This document shows positions 1 to 15,517 of a DNA stretch of 64,000 bases, piece after piece. Numbering within the stretch: position 1 is the first letter of the stretch; the number at the start of each line of letters is the position of its first letter. This DNA is from Mangifera indica (taxonomy: Eukaryota; Streptophyta; Magnoliopsida; Sapindales; Anacardiaceae). The notes below the pieces were generated by a model. It worked only from the letters and a program-made list of their open reading frames with translations, made no database searches and was not told the DNA's origin. The DNA lies in contig NC_058141.1 of NCBI RefSeq assembly GCF_011075055.1, positions 15,509,639-15,573,638 on the forward strand, read 5' to 3'. The position numbers and the translations under genes were made by a program.

Positions 1-2
1 AG

Positions 3-2679
<2,677 letters not shown>

Positions 2680-4892
2680 TCACTGTATATACTTTCTCTT
2701 TCTTCGATCGATGCTACTACTCCTCATATCATTTTTTGCGAGAGCAGATCCTGAGGGAATACCATACTGCATAGGAGAAGGGGCTTGTGCAGGAGGAGCT
2801 GTCATAGGGATAGTTGCAGCTGTCACAGGAGGTGCAGGCGGCAGAGGTGGAGCAGCAGCTGCTGGTGTGTCAACAGTTTCAGGAAGAGGTCTCGGTAAAA
2901 TGTGCTTCAATCTATTGTTTCTATGGTTCTTCCAGAAAAAGAATTGCTGCCTATGTGCCAATTCCTTCAGGTTTCAAGACAAGCAAATGATTTTATTTTA
3001 CATTAAGAACAAACATAATTGCATCAATATTAATTTTAAAATGTCCTTCAATAAACAATATGAGAACAACTTTAATCTCACCCAGCCAATTAGTTTTATG
3101 CTGTTCACCAATAAAAAAGACGATAAATTAAAACAGAAAACACTTATAAGATGCCAACTATATTGTCCGCTAATATTAGGGTATCCTAGAAACTGCAACT
3201 AGCACACCTTGTTAAGCAACAAATATATACCTTCCAACAAAAAGTTCGATGAACAATCACATACAATGGCCAAGATCCATCAATATTCTTGACATAACTC
3301 TCTAAAGAGAATGACATAAACAGATCATAGTATACTCAATCAGTAGGATAAAGCAAAAATACATTAGGCAAATGCAATATACATATAAAAAATCTAGTGA
3401 AATGAAAATGAAAAAAAAAAAAAAAGGTGATAATGAACTAGGTCGTAACTAAAAGAACTGAAACTTCCATGGGTTGCTTAAAAATGTTATTAAACTAGAA
3501 CTAAACATCAATGAAGACATATTTTAGAGGAACACAATACCAGAAACTTTAACAGAGATTAACATGACTTGAAAAGCACACTCAAAGGCGGCGGGGGAAA
3601 AACAGCAGAATCTGACCTTGTTGCCTGGATGTGCCATTGCATTGCGGAAATTTGCATTTTGGAGAAGTTCCAGGAAAAAGAGGCAATGAGGATACCTGAA
3701 ATTGTCCTAGAAGATAAGCATAAGGATAACAACACCCCACCAGCATCATAACCCCTCCAAAAAATTAAAAAAAAAAAAAATTGAAGAATTTAACCAATTG
3801 GATAAGCAAAAGTTTGTCCCCTTCTACTTTGAAGATGCAGTCGGTTCTAGCAACACAAGTGTAAAGGTAGTAGAAACGTGCTTTCAAGAAAATATCTCAC
3901 ATTATATATTTTATATACTCTGGTTGTTGCCAGTACTGAAGATATTTCAAGTAGCCAATGAAAGCTTCATCTTCAAAATAGCGGTTTTGAGCCAAATCTG
4001 CAGAAGACAATCAAGGGCCAAAGATCAGGCAAAAATGCAATGGTAGCAAAACAAAAATAGCTGTGACAATGGACAGAATGAAACCAAAGTTATTTGATAT
4101 GCATGACAGTGTGACTGTGCAAACATGCACAGACACGCAAACTATGGTTCATAAAAGATAAATATACAGTTGAAGCAAAAACTCTTTATCGAGTTATCGT
4201 GCAAGTAATCAAGGACCCATGCGTCAACATATATTTACTGAAACATTTATGCAAGTATCTGGTATCATCCAGGCAGGATCACCTAAGTGTGACTTGCTCA
4301 AATCTCAATGCCCTGGCAACTGAAACGTCATCTCTAGATATTCAAACCCAAATTTTCTATCAGTAATCTATACCTCTATGCTTGCAACATAAAATTTCAA
4401 TTTTAATCATTCAAATGCCAGAAAAGATGTGGGCAATTGGGTGTCAAATAAAATTCAAAATGTTTCGATTATTAAGAGGTAAAAAACATTAAAAACGCAA
4501 TTAAGCCAAAAAAGAAAGTAATACAAAAGACATTATAAGATAAATATCGTTAAAAAACTCCATAACATCAACAACAACGAGATCGCCTAAGCACCCTAAA
4601 TTACAAGCAGACAGAATAAAAGGGGCTAAAAATCGAAAGAAGAGTGGAGAAAAAAACATACAGTGAATGTAAGTGGGATTAGCAAGACACTGAACAAATT
4701 CCAATTCAAGCGAAAAACGCTGTCGCCCATCATCTGGGTCTTTATACATCTTCTTTGGCCTAAAAAATACCACGGGAAAACTTAAAATATTATTAGCAAT
4801 CAAATTTATTATCAAGTATGGGAGAGGATCCAAGCAGACGCTTACGAGGATGTAGTGTTGGATGCATCTTCACCTTCTTTAGAAGCAGCCAT
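2680..4892 (-). CDS. MED31: Mediator of RNA polymerase II transcription subunit 31
   Basis: Subunit of the Mediator middle module, which links transcription factors to RNA polymerase II in the nucleus. Five exons are inferred: 4846-4892, 4662-4759, 3901-3997, 3617-3695 and 2680-2964. Joined, they give 606 nt, or 201 residues, in frame. The core matches MED31: KDPDDGRQRF, then LEFVQCLANPTYIHYLAQN, RYFEDEAFIGYLKYLQYW, YPHCLFFLELLQNANFRNAM and HRQQFFFWKNHRNNRLKHIL, in that order. The last exon adds a proline- and alanine-rich tail (about residues 135-180) ending in a basic RRKRK stretch, as is usual for plant MED31. The two middle exons are short. Confidence 0.93.
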
Positions 4893-6222
4893 TCAAACCC
4901 CTCACGAAATCGCGAGCGAGGAAAAGACTCAACTCCAACAGAGAAGGAGATGGAGTGATTTGGGCCTACTTCTATAGAGATCCACACCCGGCCTCACTAA
5001 ATATGTTGCTGAGTTTTATGAAGTCGGATTCTTGATAAAATTCTATAAATTTAAAGTTGGTCACACAAAATATTTTTACACCACTTAATGACAGAAAGAA
5101 AGACCTCTGTCAAAATCAAATTTTGTTAACATTAAAAAAAAATCTTAAACAACATCATAAAATTAAATAATAAAACTATATATATATATATATATATATA
5201 AGTCATTAACGATAATTTAGATTATATCAAAATAAAACATAATTAAGAGTAAAGTTTATATAAACAATAAGAATATAATAATAGTAAATGAGTGATATTA
5301 ACAACTAAAATTTCTAAAGAATTATAAAGTTTAAATTGTAAGCTTCGAAATTAATAAAAAGTTTAATTATCACGTTTTAAATGTAAATATGAGATTTTGA
5401 AACAAAATTATTTTTAAAATTTTTAAAAATTTTAAATGATAAAATTATTATTTTATTTTTACGATATTAATTTTTTAATAAATTTTGATTTTAACTAATA
5501 AAAATATTATTTACATCATCAACTGTTAAAAAAATATTTTTAAGCCACCATTAAATGAAAAAAAATGTAATTTATACAATTTTTTAAGGGTTAAAAAAAA
5601 AAAATAATCGTGGGTGGGGGGCTGTACACTTTCTACACCTCACTTTGTTTCACTTTAATTTACACAATTTGAAGTATCTTATTATAACTCAATATGCCTT
5701 CATAATTCTAAGAATAAATGCATTTAACAAAATATGTTATGTAGAATAACATCCTCACTTGAATGAATTTTTTTATCTTTTTTCAACCTTTCTTATACTC
5801 AATTTTCTGACCATTTCTTTACACATAGACAAGACCTATCTAAATGAAAAATCAGAGAACTATAATAGCATGAATAGCCCACCAATTTGGAAAAAACATC
5901 ACTTGATCCACATTAATTCCTTCTAAGTTTAAACTAATCCATAGTCAGAAACTTAAAAATTAACCCATTTGAGACCAGTAATTCGTAGATACTTTTTTTT
6001 TTCCCCAAAAAGAAAAAAGGTCCCTACAACATTTGCTTTTCTGCCTCTTTTTATCTCTTTTCAAAGCAAGAAAGTGCAGAACTTGAAGAGTGAACACAAA
6101 TCCATCGGAAGAACCATCGGAGAGGAAGCCAGTAGGCTGTTGCCACAGGAATATAATGATACAAGTGTTTTCCTGCCACTAGGTTCAAAATGTAATTATA
6201 TGACAATTATCATAAACCACCA
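4893..6222. other. Intergenic between MED31 and the poly(A)-binding protein gene
   Basis: This covers the 5' flank of MED31 and the 3' flank of the nuclear poly(A)-binding protein gene. It holds a TA microsatellite at about 5177-5200 and long AT-rich, low-complexity DNA (5200-5600). No coding sequence is supported. Confidence 0.55.
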
Positions 6223-9107
6223 TTAGTATGGCCTGTACCTCATTGGCCGCCTGAATCTGGGAACCCTTCTGCAAATGTGGATAAGTGAATTCAGAACATG
6301 AACAGCCACAGGAACCGATAAATTTGATTTATATTATTTACAGAATGGAACTGAAATATAAAGGCAAAGCTAGCAGTTTCCAAGCCATCAATCAAATAGC
6401 TAAATAAAAATTAATCTATCGCATGTCTGGTGGTGGTTCAAAATGTTGCTTGAGTGAAGCAAATGAACAATTTATGACACATACATGCACTAGTTTCTAA
6501 ATGTGAAGCAGGAAGAAAACATAAAAGTTAAAAGGACCCCTCCAAAGCCCAAAAGCTTTTTCATGGATCCTCAAGATACAATCATCCAAATCAAAATTTC
6601 TCACAGATAATGGAAGTGAAATAGATATTCCACTAAATATATGTTTTAGAGGTAGAGTTAATAAAAAAATAGAATGAAAAGATAGCAAGTTTGATTTGAA
6701 TAATTGAATGAAGCAAACAATCACATCCATAATCACAGAAGCAAGAATTAAGATAGACATGAACCTACACATTCATATTTTCACTTATTTTTGTTAATCA
6801 TCCTACCAAACTAACAGAGTAAAGGTTTTTTAAGGCTTACCCATAGCCATATGGAGTAAAAGGCACACCAGGCATGAAGGGCCTCCTACCTCGGAAACCA
6901 AGATATGGGTTGGGCTGCCTTCCACGATACTGTTTCATACCAGGAATGTTGGTTCGCTTTGCAGAAACCTGAAGATAGACCCAACCCAACACTATAATAT
7001 TGTATATACAGAAACTATATGCAAGAAAACAAATCTAAAGACCTTTAACTGACGACCATGCAGTTCTGTTTCATTTAACAGAAGAGCATTTTGAACAGCA
7101 TCAACTTCAACAAACTCAACATAAGCAAATCCTTTTGGTTGACCAAACTTGTCTGTCAAAATTGTCACCCTGTTGACAGTTCCACAGGACTGAAAATGCT
7201 GCTGCACTTCCTCGGGGGTACAAGCATAGTCTACCTAAATTACATGCATATATACACAGCAAAGAGTTACTGGCTTCATCTTAAGTGTCAGTTGTTATAC
7301 ACATAGAAACAATACAAATAAAAGTGTAAAAACTATAGTGTGAATATCTTATTCAAATTCAAATGACCAAAGCCAGAAAAAGCAAGCACTAAATTATATA
7401 CATAGACTTCACAACCTTAGTTGCTGGGGTGGTTCACAGTTTCCACAGATAAGCAACCTACTATCACAAATCAATTATGAAATTTCAAAACTATAATTGC
7501 ACCTATGATGGAATATTTGAAAAGAGGAATTTTCGGCAAGGCTAATGAGTTTGAGAAAAGATGTCGCTTATCAAGGAAAAAGTTTGAATTGCACTAGTCT
7601 TGTCCTACTTAATTTTGCGAAGTTGGTTTGAAATGAGTGATATTCGTGGTGTTAGAATTGGCACAGCTCTTTTGCAAGAGAAGCTACCTGAAACCCTTTT
7701 CGATGTAAAATTATGTAGGGAAGGCAAAAAAGAAGTATTTGATAGAGAGAGTGTTATGCAATTGTCAAACTTTAAAGCATTGGGAACATTATTTTATATG
7801 GCACGAGTTCATGCTATATTCATATGACCAGCCTTAGAGTTCATACATCAGTCAAATGCATTAAGATAAACACAAAAATAAAGGATGAATAACACTGTTA
7901 ACTCCAAAGTGACCTTATTAATTGTTCGAAAAATGGTAAGGAAAAGCTAAATAAAAAAATAAAGAAAGAAACCTCAGATTACCAAAAGGAAAAGCTAAAT
8001 GCAAAAATAAAGGCAAGAAACCTCACATTACCAACATAAATTGAGCGGGCATCCACTTCCTCCTTTTCAGCTTGAGTTGCAGAAGTACTTGAGGTATCTT
8101 CATTAATATCCAGGGAAAAAAATTCAACATAAGAAGAACTGCTAGCTAGAACTAAAAAGTGTAAGACAATAAGGTGAGGCAAAATTACTTGACCTAGAGC
8201 CAGGCCACATAAGTTTTTCAACATAACAATAAAGGAGTACAACAAGTTTGCAGATTTATTCCTAATCGACATAATTTATTTACTTTGTGAACAAACATTA
8301 ATCAAAATATTCTGGAAAACTGCCACAAACCAGAATTCACAATGAAGGCAGCAGCATTAGTGATCAAAATAGTTAGTAAATGGAAGCAAATCTAGAGCTC
8401 ACTGCTATCCAGTACAGGTTGCCAATAAAATAAACAAATTACAAACATAAGACTTTAAAAGTTGCCCACTTTCATCTGTAGGTTACAAAGACATCGCCAT
8501 ACTAGTAACGCAATCAAATAGCTACTGATAGGAAACATTTATAAATTTTACATTCTATGACAAGTTTCATTTTCCAGACAAGTCCAAATTTTTCTTTTTT
8601 CAAGTATCAACCCTTCGAGTTTGGTAAATTTTCCCCACAAATATATATAAAAAAGTACACAAATGTTTTTGAAAGCTGAATGATTACAGCGCAAATTATC
8701 AACAATGAACTAACGAGTTCATCAAGTCCGAACCATAAAATCAAAATTTATTTAATAAAACAATAAACACAGAGTAACATAAAAGCACAGAGAGAGACCT
8801 TGGACAGCTCCCATCTCCTTCTCGACTTTAGCCTGCATTTCACGAAGAGCGCCGGCTTCTTCTTCAATCTCCTTCAACCTCTTCTTCATGTCCTCCAAAT
8901 CCTAATTTTGTTTAAAAATTATAAAGAATTAATAAGAAAAAACCTTACCAAAAAATTAAAGAAAAAGAAAAAAACCTTGGAGTTAGAATTAGGGTCGTCG
9001 AGTTCTTGTTCATGGTCCGGATTCTGATCGTCCGCGTCCATCTCGTTGGGGATCTCTTCGCCGTACACGCCATGGTCTTGGTAATCGTGTTCGTGTTGGT
9101 CTTCCAT
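6223..9107 (-). CDS. PABN: Nuclear polyadenylate-binding protein (PABPN1 type, one RRM)
   Basis: Nuclear poly(A)-binding protein that binds growing poly(A) tails and supports polyadenylation. Six exons are inferred: 8976-9107, 8799-8901, 8027-8097, 7043-7234, 6841-6968 and 6223-6268. The sum is 672 nt, or 223 residues, close to the usual plant length. Order in the protein: an acidic N-terminus rich in D and E; a coiled coil ([20 protein letters not shown], about residues 46-75); one RRM with RNP2 IYVGNV and RNP1 KGFAYVEF (about 93-170); and an RG-rich tail ending RRPMRYRPY. This layout matches plant PABN1-3. The fourth exon carries most of the RRM. Which paralogue it is cannot be told. Confidence 0.95.
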
Positions 9108-11083
9108 CTGTATCAGTGTGTACGGGTTTTGGGAGGTTTTTAGGTTCTGTTTGACGGTATAGATTTGGGATTAGGCGTGGGTGGCTTCATGATCGAGGGA
9201 TTGGGGAAGATGGTTCTTTCGTAATTTTTTCGAAAAGAAGGCCTGGTTTGCTTAGTGGTTTATTTGACACATTATTTATAGTTAAATTAGTACAGGTCCC
9301 ATTACTCATTCTAAATTTACAAACATTTTTTTATCTATAATTTATGCTAACAAGGGTTTGAGTTTTAAATAATTTTCCATCCATTTAATATATAAATCAC
9401 ATTTTTCATTCAAACTTGGTTTACAAAAGTTTTGATGACATAAAAGCAAAAATGTCATTTTAATTTCTTTAAGAATTCAAACCTATGAACCATCCAGGTA
9501 TAAAAAAAATAAAAAAATAAAATTTAAAATAAGAATAATACTGACGAAACTTACAAACAAATAAGTTTAAAAACTTATAAATTAATCCCTAATATACATT
9601 TTCGTAATAATTTTAAAAACTTCGAAATCAACTTATGTGATATGGGTTTCCTTCTAAAAGGTTTAAAAACCTTCAAATCAAACCCTATAATCTTGGTTTC
9701 TTCCTCATAGTTGTTGAATAATTCATCAAGCTTATTCATTATCTCCATTCACACAACCTACCCAACAAAATGACAGTACAAACATAAATCAATATTATTT
9801 AATTACTATTTGTCTATAAACAACAATCAAAACCCAACGTAACGTGACGATGGTTTTATATAATTTATATTGAATTAAGAGAATTTGACGATAAATTTTT
9901 ATCTCCTATCTCTAAAAATTTTAACAACAAAAATAGAAGTGATAATGAATGATAGTGACCATGCTAAAGATGGTAATGATGATGAGAATGAATGATGGAG
10001 GTGGAATTGATGATGAAGGTGGAGGTAGCAAAAATCAAGTTTCTAGCCATTTCTTGTTGTGATGAGGGAGAGAAAGAACATGAGAACCCAAAGAAAGAAA
10101 ATGAGAAAAAAGAGAAAAAGGAAGGCAACAAGAAATGAAGAATAAATGGTAATATGGTAATTGCAACTTTCACATAGTGCTAAAACAAATTTTTAATTAA
10201 AGGAGTAAAGTTTTAGGTAAAGAAGAATGATATACACATTGTGGGTGAACAAAATTTTAAAGTCAAAACTTGGATTAAAAAATGTAAATCACAACATGAA
10301 TTTTAACCTAAATTATAATTCTAGTCCAATTTGGTATCATACTCCTTTAATCATCTAGTATAGAGGTGTCAAAGGCGTTGGATTGGTTCAAGACTTGGCT
10401 TAGGCCCCCCTTGATTTGCCCATTAAAAACTTGTGGATTGCTTATTAAGGTTTTGATATGACATGACTTTAAGTGTGAGTCGTGCCGTAACTTTTAGTAT
10501 TTTTGCAGACTAACCTAACCCTATAACCTATTATTGTAAGGGTTTTGATCTAACATGATTCACAAACATAATAAATCATATCAAAGTTGGTTTAACTTGA
10601 TATATCACGACCTTGTCACCTCTAATCTAGTACATTTGACATAAACAAAATTTACATTTGTGACCTCTAAGAGGTGATTTGGGTGGTGAATGAGTGAGTT
10701 TTCAAGGTGAAGAGCCACTGAACACGATATTTGATCTATTCGATATAATTGGTTTTATTTCTAATGATGATCCAACTTGCATAGGGATGGGGGTTACCCA
10801 AACAAAAAAAAGAAATTACATTTGCAAGATTGATATCTTCCATTGCAATAATCCTTTTTTAACAATGTCAAAATTTCCAAATTTTACAAATCTTATGAAG
10901 TGTTTACATGCATGTTTGGCTGTTTATAACTTTTGTTCATAAATTTACTAAAGAATAAGATGTTATGTATATATATTTTTTAAATACATAATTTAATATA
11001 TAAATTATATAATTTTTTATAATTAAATATTATTTTATTTTTAATTTAAAATTAATTAATTATATAATAATATACTTTATGTG

Positions 11084-11125
<42 letters not shown>

Positions 11126-11289
11126 CTATTAAAAAAAATATCCATATCAAATTGAAGACGGCTCCAATCAGTCTATCTCTGTCTCGATAATGTAAAAAAT
11201 ATACAAACAGAAAATATTATTCAAGACTACAATGACAATAGCAACACGAAGAGACAGCTCGTGGCTTAGGCTTAAAATGGGTACCCGGA
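9108..11289. other. Long intergenic stretch upstream of the poly(A)-binding protein gene
   Basis: It holds the promoter side of the poly(A)-binding protein gene (9108 to about 9300) and then AT-rich DNA without a supported gene. A purine-rich low-complexity patch lies at 9950-10140. At about 10950-11124 there is an AT-rich block ending in a TA run at about 11089-11124. Confidence 0.5.
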
Positions 11290-11298
11290 TTTTGATAA
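11290..11298. repeat. 9-bp target-site duplication, left copy
   Basis: TTTTGATAA directly precedes the GGCCAAAC terminus. The identical copy follows the right terminus at 12042-12050. Confidence 0.9.
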
Positions 11299-12041
11299 GG
11301 CCAAACGACTATTTCTCACGTAAGGTTTGATGTTTTCTCAAATATCTCTCTTTAAATATGAAAATATCAAATACCTACTCATAGTCGATTAAATTTAACA
11401 GAACCCTAACGCCTAAAAATTTTATCTCTTTTTACCCCCTTAAACTTTAAAAATTAAAATTTTCTTTCACCCTAAGTTTTAAAAAATGACAGTTTCACCT
11501 TAGGTTTTCGTTTTGAAATCTCTGACGACATCTTCGGCTCTATTGCCGACGACCTCTCCCTCCCAAAACATCCTCTCCTTTCGGCGATCTCTTTTCTCCC
11601 ATTTAGAGGCTCGATCAGTATCGGAGACGCCTTCGGAAAAGAAGAACTTCGTCTTCCTCAACGAAGACGACAGCTTCGTCTTCGTCTCCCAAGGGTTCTC
11701 TGACGTCGATCAGATGCTCAAATGAGAGAAAAGAGGTCGTCGAAAGGAGAGGATGACTCGGGAGGGAGAGACCGTCGACAATGGAGCCGGAGATGTTACC
11801 GGAGATTTCAAAACGAAACCCTAAGGTGAAACTGTCATTTTTTAAAACTTAGGCTGGGGGAAAATTTTAGTTTTCAAAGTTTAGAGGGGCAAAAATAGTT
11901 TATTTTTTAATATTATAGATAAAATAACGATTTTACCCTTACTACCGTTAATTTTAACTGCTCATGGGTAGATGTTTTCATAGTTAAAGGAGATATATTT
12001 GGGAAAACATCAAACCTTGGGTGGGAAATAGTCGTTTGGCC
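11299..12041. mobile_element. Palindromic Mutator-like (MULE-type) non-autonomous element, 743 bp
   Basis: A 743-bp element whose ends read GGCCAAACGACTATTTC inward from both sides. It is flanked by a perfect 9-bp direct repeat, TTTTGATAA, at 11290-11298 and 12042-12050. A 9-bp target duplication is the signature of Mutator-superfamily insertion. The inverted arms run almost to the middle: about 11299-11605 pairs with 11725-12041 at high but imperfect identity, leaving a loop of roughly 110 bp. The only open frame inside (11513-11725) is arm plus loop and codes for no recognisable protein, so the element must move with a transposase supplied elsewhere. The intact target repeat and high arm similarity suggest fairly recent insertion. 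Confidence 0.88.
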
Positions 12042-12050
12042 TTTTGATAA
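12042..12050. repeat. 9-bp target-site duplication, right copy
   Basis: TTTTGATAA directly follows the right terminus. It is identical to 11290-11298. Confidence 0.9.
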
Positions 12051-12187
12051 CTACAGAGCACCGTGTGAGTCAAATGAATTTGGACTATACACATAAGAGC
12101 TGAGCGACATCTGATAGATAGGTTGACCTTGCATATGTATTTTCCCCACAAAGAGGCGAGGACAGATTATTACCACGACATTGTTAA

Positions 12188-13091
12188 AGCCAAAGTACTA
12201 ATTCCTACCCAAGATTTAGTACATTGACAGTATATCTATTAATTTTGAAAAATTTAAATATTTATCTATCATTTAATTATATAAATATCTTCCATTATTT
12301 TAATAATAAGTTACTGATTTACTATTTTTTAGTATAATAACAAATATATCCTTGTAATAGTTGAATCCATTGAGAAAAATAATGATGCAGGAGAAGATGG
12401 AAACAATAGAAAGACAACTTGTATGAGTACAGGGGGCGATGAAAGCTCTCACAGTAGATGCCACAAGTCTCTTTATTAGGCCCTCAACTTGGGAACAAGT
12501 TAAAGAAAATGTCCCACCACCAAGATGTTGTTTCGCCTGTGTAAATCTATAAAAATAGAAAGTCGATAGTGAAAGGGATGAACTTGAAGATGACAAAGGA
12601 GAAGAAGAGCAACAACTTGATGGACTTGGAGTTTTGATACATGAGATTGTTATTGAAGTCATGGATGAATAGTTGTGATTTTTATCATATGAGATTTGGT
12701 CGAATTGATGTCGCTTAATTTTCAGAGTTTTAACATGTTATTGTAGGTAAGACTCATAAATTAGTTTTATAAGGGTATTTTTTCATTGAGTAATATTATA
12801 TATAAAAATAAATCGTACAATTATATATATATAATATGATGTATTTGTATTTGATTGAATGATTTTGAAATATAATATATATATAATATCACAATATGCC
12901 ACCTCATATTGTATAATTTATTTATACAATTAGTTTTATTTTTTTTCATTATATTAAAAAATCAGTATAAAAAATAAATTAAGAGAATGTAATAACAAAA
13001 TCAGATGATAAATTAGTATTTAGATTTTTCAAATTACTAGGTGAGATTTTGTCAATCAACAAAATCTTAGGCGGGAAAAAGTGTTTTGGCC
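12188..13091. mobile_element. Degraded terminal-inverted-repeat element, probably MULE-like
   Basis: The left end (from about 12189, GCCAAAGTACTAATTCC) and the complement of the right end (from about 13091, GGCCAAAACACTTTTTCC) match imperfectly over roughly 90 bp, including a shared GAAAAATTTAAATA-like stretch. Flanks TTGTTAA (left) and TTAGTTAA (right) could be an eroded target duplication, about 6 of 9 matching. The termini resemble those of the better-preserved element at 11299-12041, so this looks like an older member of a related family. The internal sequence has one open frame of low complexity (12300-12662, minus) that I do not count as a gene. Confidence 0.5.
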
Positions 13092-13335
13092 TTTAGTTAA
13101 AATGCCGTATCACTGGGGGCAGGCACATGGTTCCTTTGGGTTGTGCACAATAAATCACTCTCTGGGGTTCTGCAAATACATAATCATCTGAGCCTTCTGG
13201 TTTTGCTTTCCTGCCGTTAAATAGAAGATTCTCTTCTCGAAGTTATCACAGTTGCTAGACTCTGGTTTGGTCTTCCCTTCTTTCTCCAATTAAATAAATT
13301 TATGTATATGCCATCTGTTTCTTTTATTCTTGGCC

Positions 13336-15121
13336 ATGGAGGTAAGCTTTAGCCTTGATGATTCCATTTTCGTCCCAGAAATTACAACTCTTATTCTTGT
13401 GACTCTAGTTACAATTTTGGCTGGATGGTGGAGATACAGAGTATATCCTCAGCTTGGAAGAAAGCCTCCTCCAGGGAAATTGGGTTTGCCTCTTGTTAGA
13501 GAATCTTTAAGCTTCTTGAAGGCTTATAAAAAGAACCAGCTTGCTGAATGGGTGAAGAAGCGTACATTTGAGCGTGGACCAACATTCAAGACCTCACTCA
13601 TGGGTTCTGATGCTGCTGTTATAACTGGCCTAGCAGGAAACAGATTTATATACACTGCCACTGATAGTGGCATTGCAGCTAACCAACCAGCTCCTGTAAG
13701 AGCCACACTTGGAAAAAAAAATACTATCTTCGAGATTTCTGGGCCTAGATACAAGCTTGTTAAGAGCGCAATTATAAATTTTCTAAGACCTGAAAGCATC
13801 CAAAGATATGTATGTGAAATGGATTCACTCATCAAGCAACAATTATTCCTGGTATGTGGTAATTAGTATTGTCATTAGATTCTGCTAGCTAGCAATTTCA
13901 GAATCAATTACTTTATTGAGTTATGTGATGATAATTTATTTCTACATGTATTTATTATAGGAACTCAATGATAGGGAGTCAGTAAAGCTGGTACCCTTGC
14001 TGAAGAAAGCTGCATTTAAAGTCACTTGCAGTTTGCTTTTCAGATTATCGGAAGAAAAGGAAAGAGAAACATTGTTTGAGGATTTTTCAATTGCCCTCAG
14101 AGGAATGTGGAGCATCCTTTTGAATTTTCCAGGGACCTTGTATAGAAAATCATCTACTGCTTGAGCCAGGACAAGAAATTTGTGCAGTCAGCCAATTGCC
14201 AGGAGGAGAAGAGAATTGGAAGAAAGGAAAGTGAGTTCTCATGACGATATTATATCAAGTTTAGTTAGTCTGAGAGATGAAGATGGTAAACCCTTGTTAG
14301 AAGAAGAAATTATTGATAATCTTATTACTCTAATGATTGCAAGCCATGACACTACTGCAACACTACTAAGTCATTTTGTAAGACTCCTAGCCGGGGATGC
14401 CGAAATTTGTGATAAAGTCCTCGAAGGTAATGGAAAATTTCAGTTATTAAAATTTCTATCAAGAAATCAGAAATCTGTCATGAATTATTGATTTTTTTCT
14501 GTTGAATACATATAAACTTTGATAGAGCAAAAGGAAGTTGTGAAGGCTATTGAAGGAACTGGTGGAAGATCAGTTGGCAAGAGGTGCAAATGATGAAATA
14601 CACATGGATTGTAGCTCAAGAAATCATGAGATTATCTCCTCCAGTTCTTGGCAGTTTCAGACGTGCTTGGAAAGACACCAAGTTTGATGGTTTTGATATC
14701 CCCAAAGGATGGCTGGTGTTAATCAATTGCTGTAAATATAATTCCTGGCTTGATCCAATTTGCTTTTGTAGATGTGTGTGTGTGTAAGCTTTCGACTGAA
14801 ATTTTCAGGTGCTGTGGGTAACTTTCAGTACCCATTTGGATGATAAAATATTTGCAGACCCAGAAAAAATTGATCCATCAAGATTCCAGAGCCTGACAAA
14901 GCGGATGCCTCCATACACCTACATTCCTTTTGGAGCTGGTCAAAGAATCTGTCCTGGGGCAGAATTTGCCAGAGTCGAAGTACTATTGATAATTCACTAT
15001 TTGATAACAACTTACAGGTGGACCGAGGAGATTCCAGACGAGCCTATTATATCAGATACCACGCATGCCCTATCCTGCCATGAGCCTTCCTTTCAAGCTC
15101 TATCCAAGGGCCAATATATAA
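13336..15121 (+). pseudogene. Cytochrome P450 of the CYP85 clan (CYP716-like), disrupted
   Basis: Homology runs the length of a P450: N-terminal membrane anchor and PPGKLGLPLV hinge, an I-helix region with SHDTTA, a K-helix ETLR-equivalent region (QEIMRLSPP), and the haem-binding loop FGAGQRICPGAEFA with its cysteine. Exons are inferred at 13336-13851, 13961-14426, 14526-14715 and 14809-15121 with normal splice borders. Three lesions are visible: an in-frame TGA at 14162-14164, a frame change near 14561-14585 (between EQKEVVKAIEGTGG and WQEVQMMKYTW), and another near 15060 (between PDEPIISDTT and RMPYPAMSLPFKLYPR). After the last shift the family-like C-terminus ends at 15121. The family normally oxidises terpenoids or sterol-like compounds at the endoplasmic reticulum. 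With three independent breaks, this copy is most likely dead. Confidence 0.85.
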
Positions 15122-15517
15122 ATTATGACAAATTCCATAGGACCTATCATATGTTATCATTTAAATAATGTTATCCTTTTAATTTCAAGCAAAGTACCAT
15201 GAAGAGTCTTGTCTTTATGATGAGAGTCTATATAAATTAAATATGTAACAGAAAAAAAAATGCTTAAACTATATTAATTACAAAATTCTTTTGGCAATAC
15301 AAAAAATTTCATAATTTTATTGTTTAAGAATAAATGATCAATTACTACAAGTGATGAACATTCCTTTAAAATCCCTAATTCCATAAACTGGAAATATGTG
15401 TAGGCTTTGGCTACTTGTACAAAGCTAAAGTAAAGCTTCTCTAACAATTTGCACAAGCTCTAATGCTACTTTAATAAGGTGTACAAGTAGCTTTATTAAT
15501 TAAGAAGAGGCTTGACT
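15122..15517. other. Short intergenic stretch between convergent genes
   Basis: This is the 3' flanks of the P450 relic and of the pectin methylesterase gene. Nothing else is seen. Confidence 0.5.

Noticed and set aside
2711..3202. 163-residue plus-strand open frame rich in Gly and Ala
   Set aside because: It is the complement of the proline- and alanine-rich last MED31 exon running on into an intron.
9964..10173. Open frame with phenylalanine- and serine-rich translation
   Set aside because: It arises from a purine-rich low-complexity tract on the plus strand.
11513..11725. 70-residue open frame inside the 743-bp element
   Set aside because: It spans the inverted arm and loop of a non-coding element; no family features.
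12300..12662. 120-residue serine-rich minus-strand frame
   Set aside because: Low complexity, lies inside a degraded transposon, and has no domain or splice partner.
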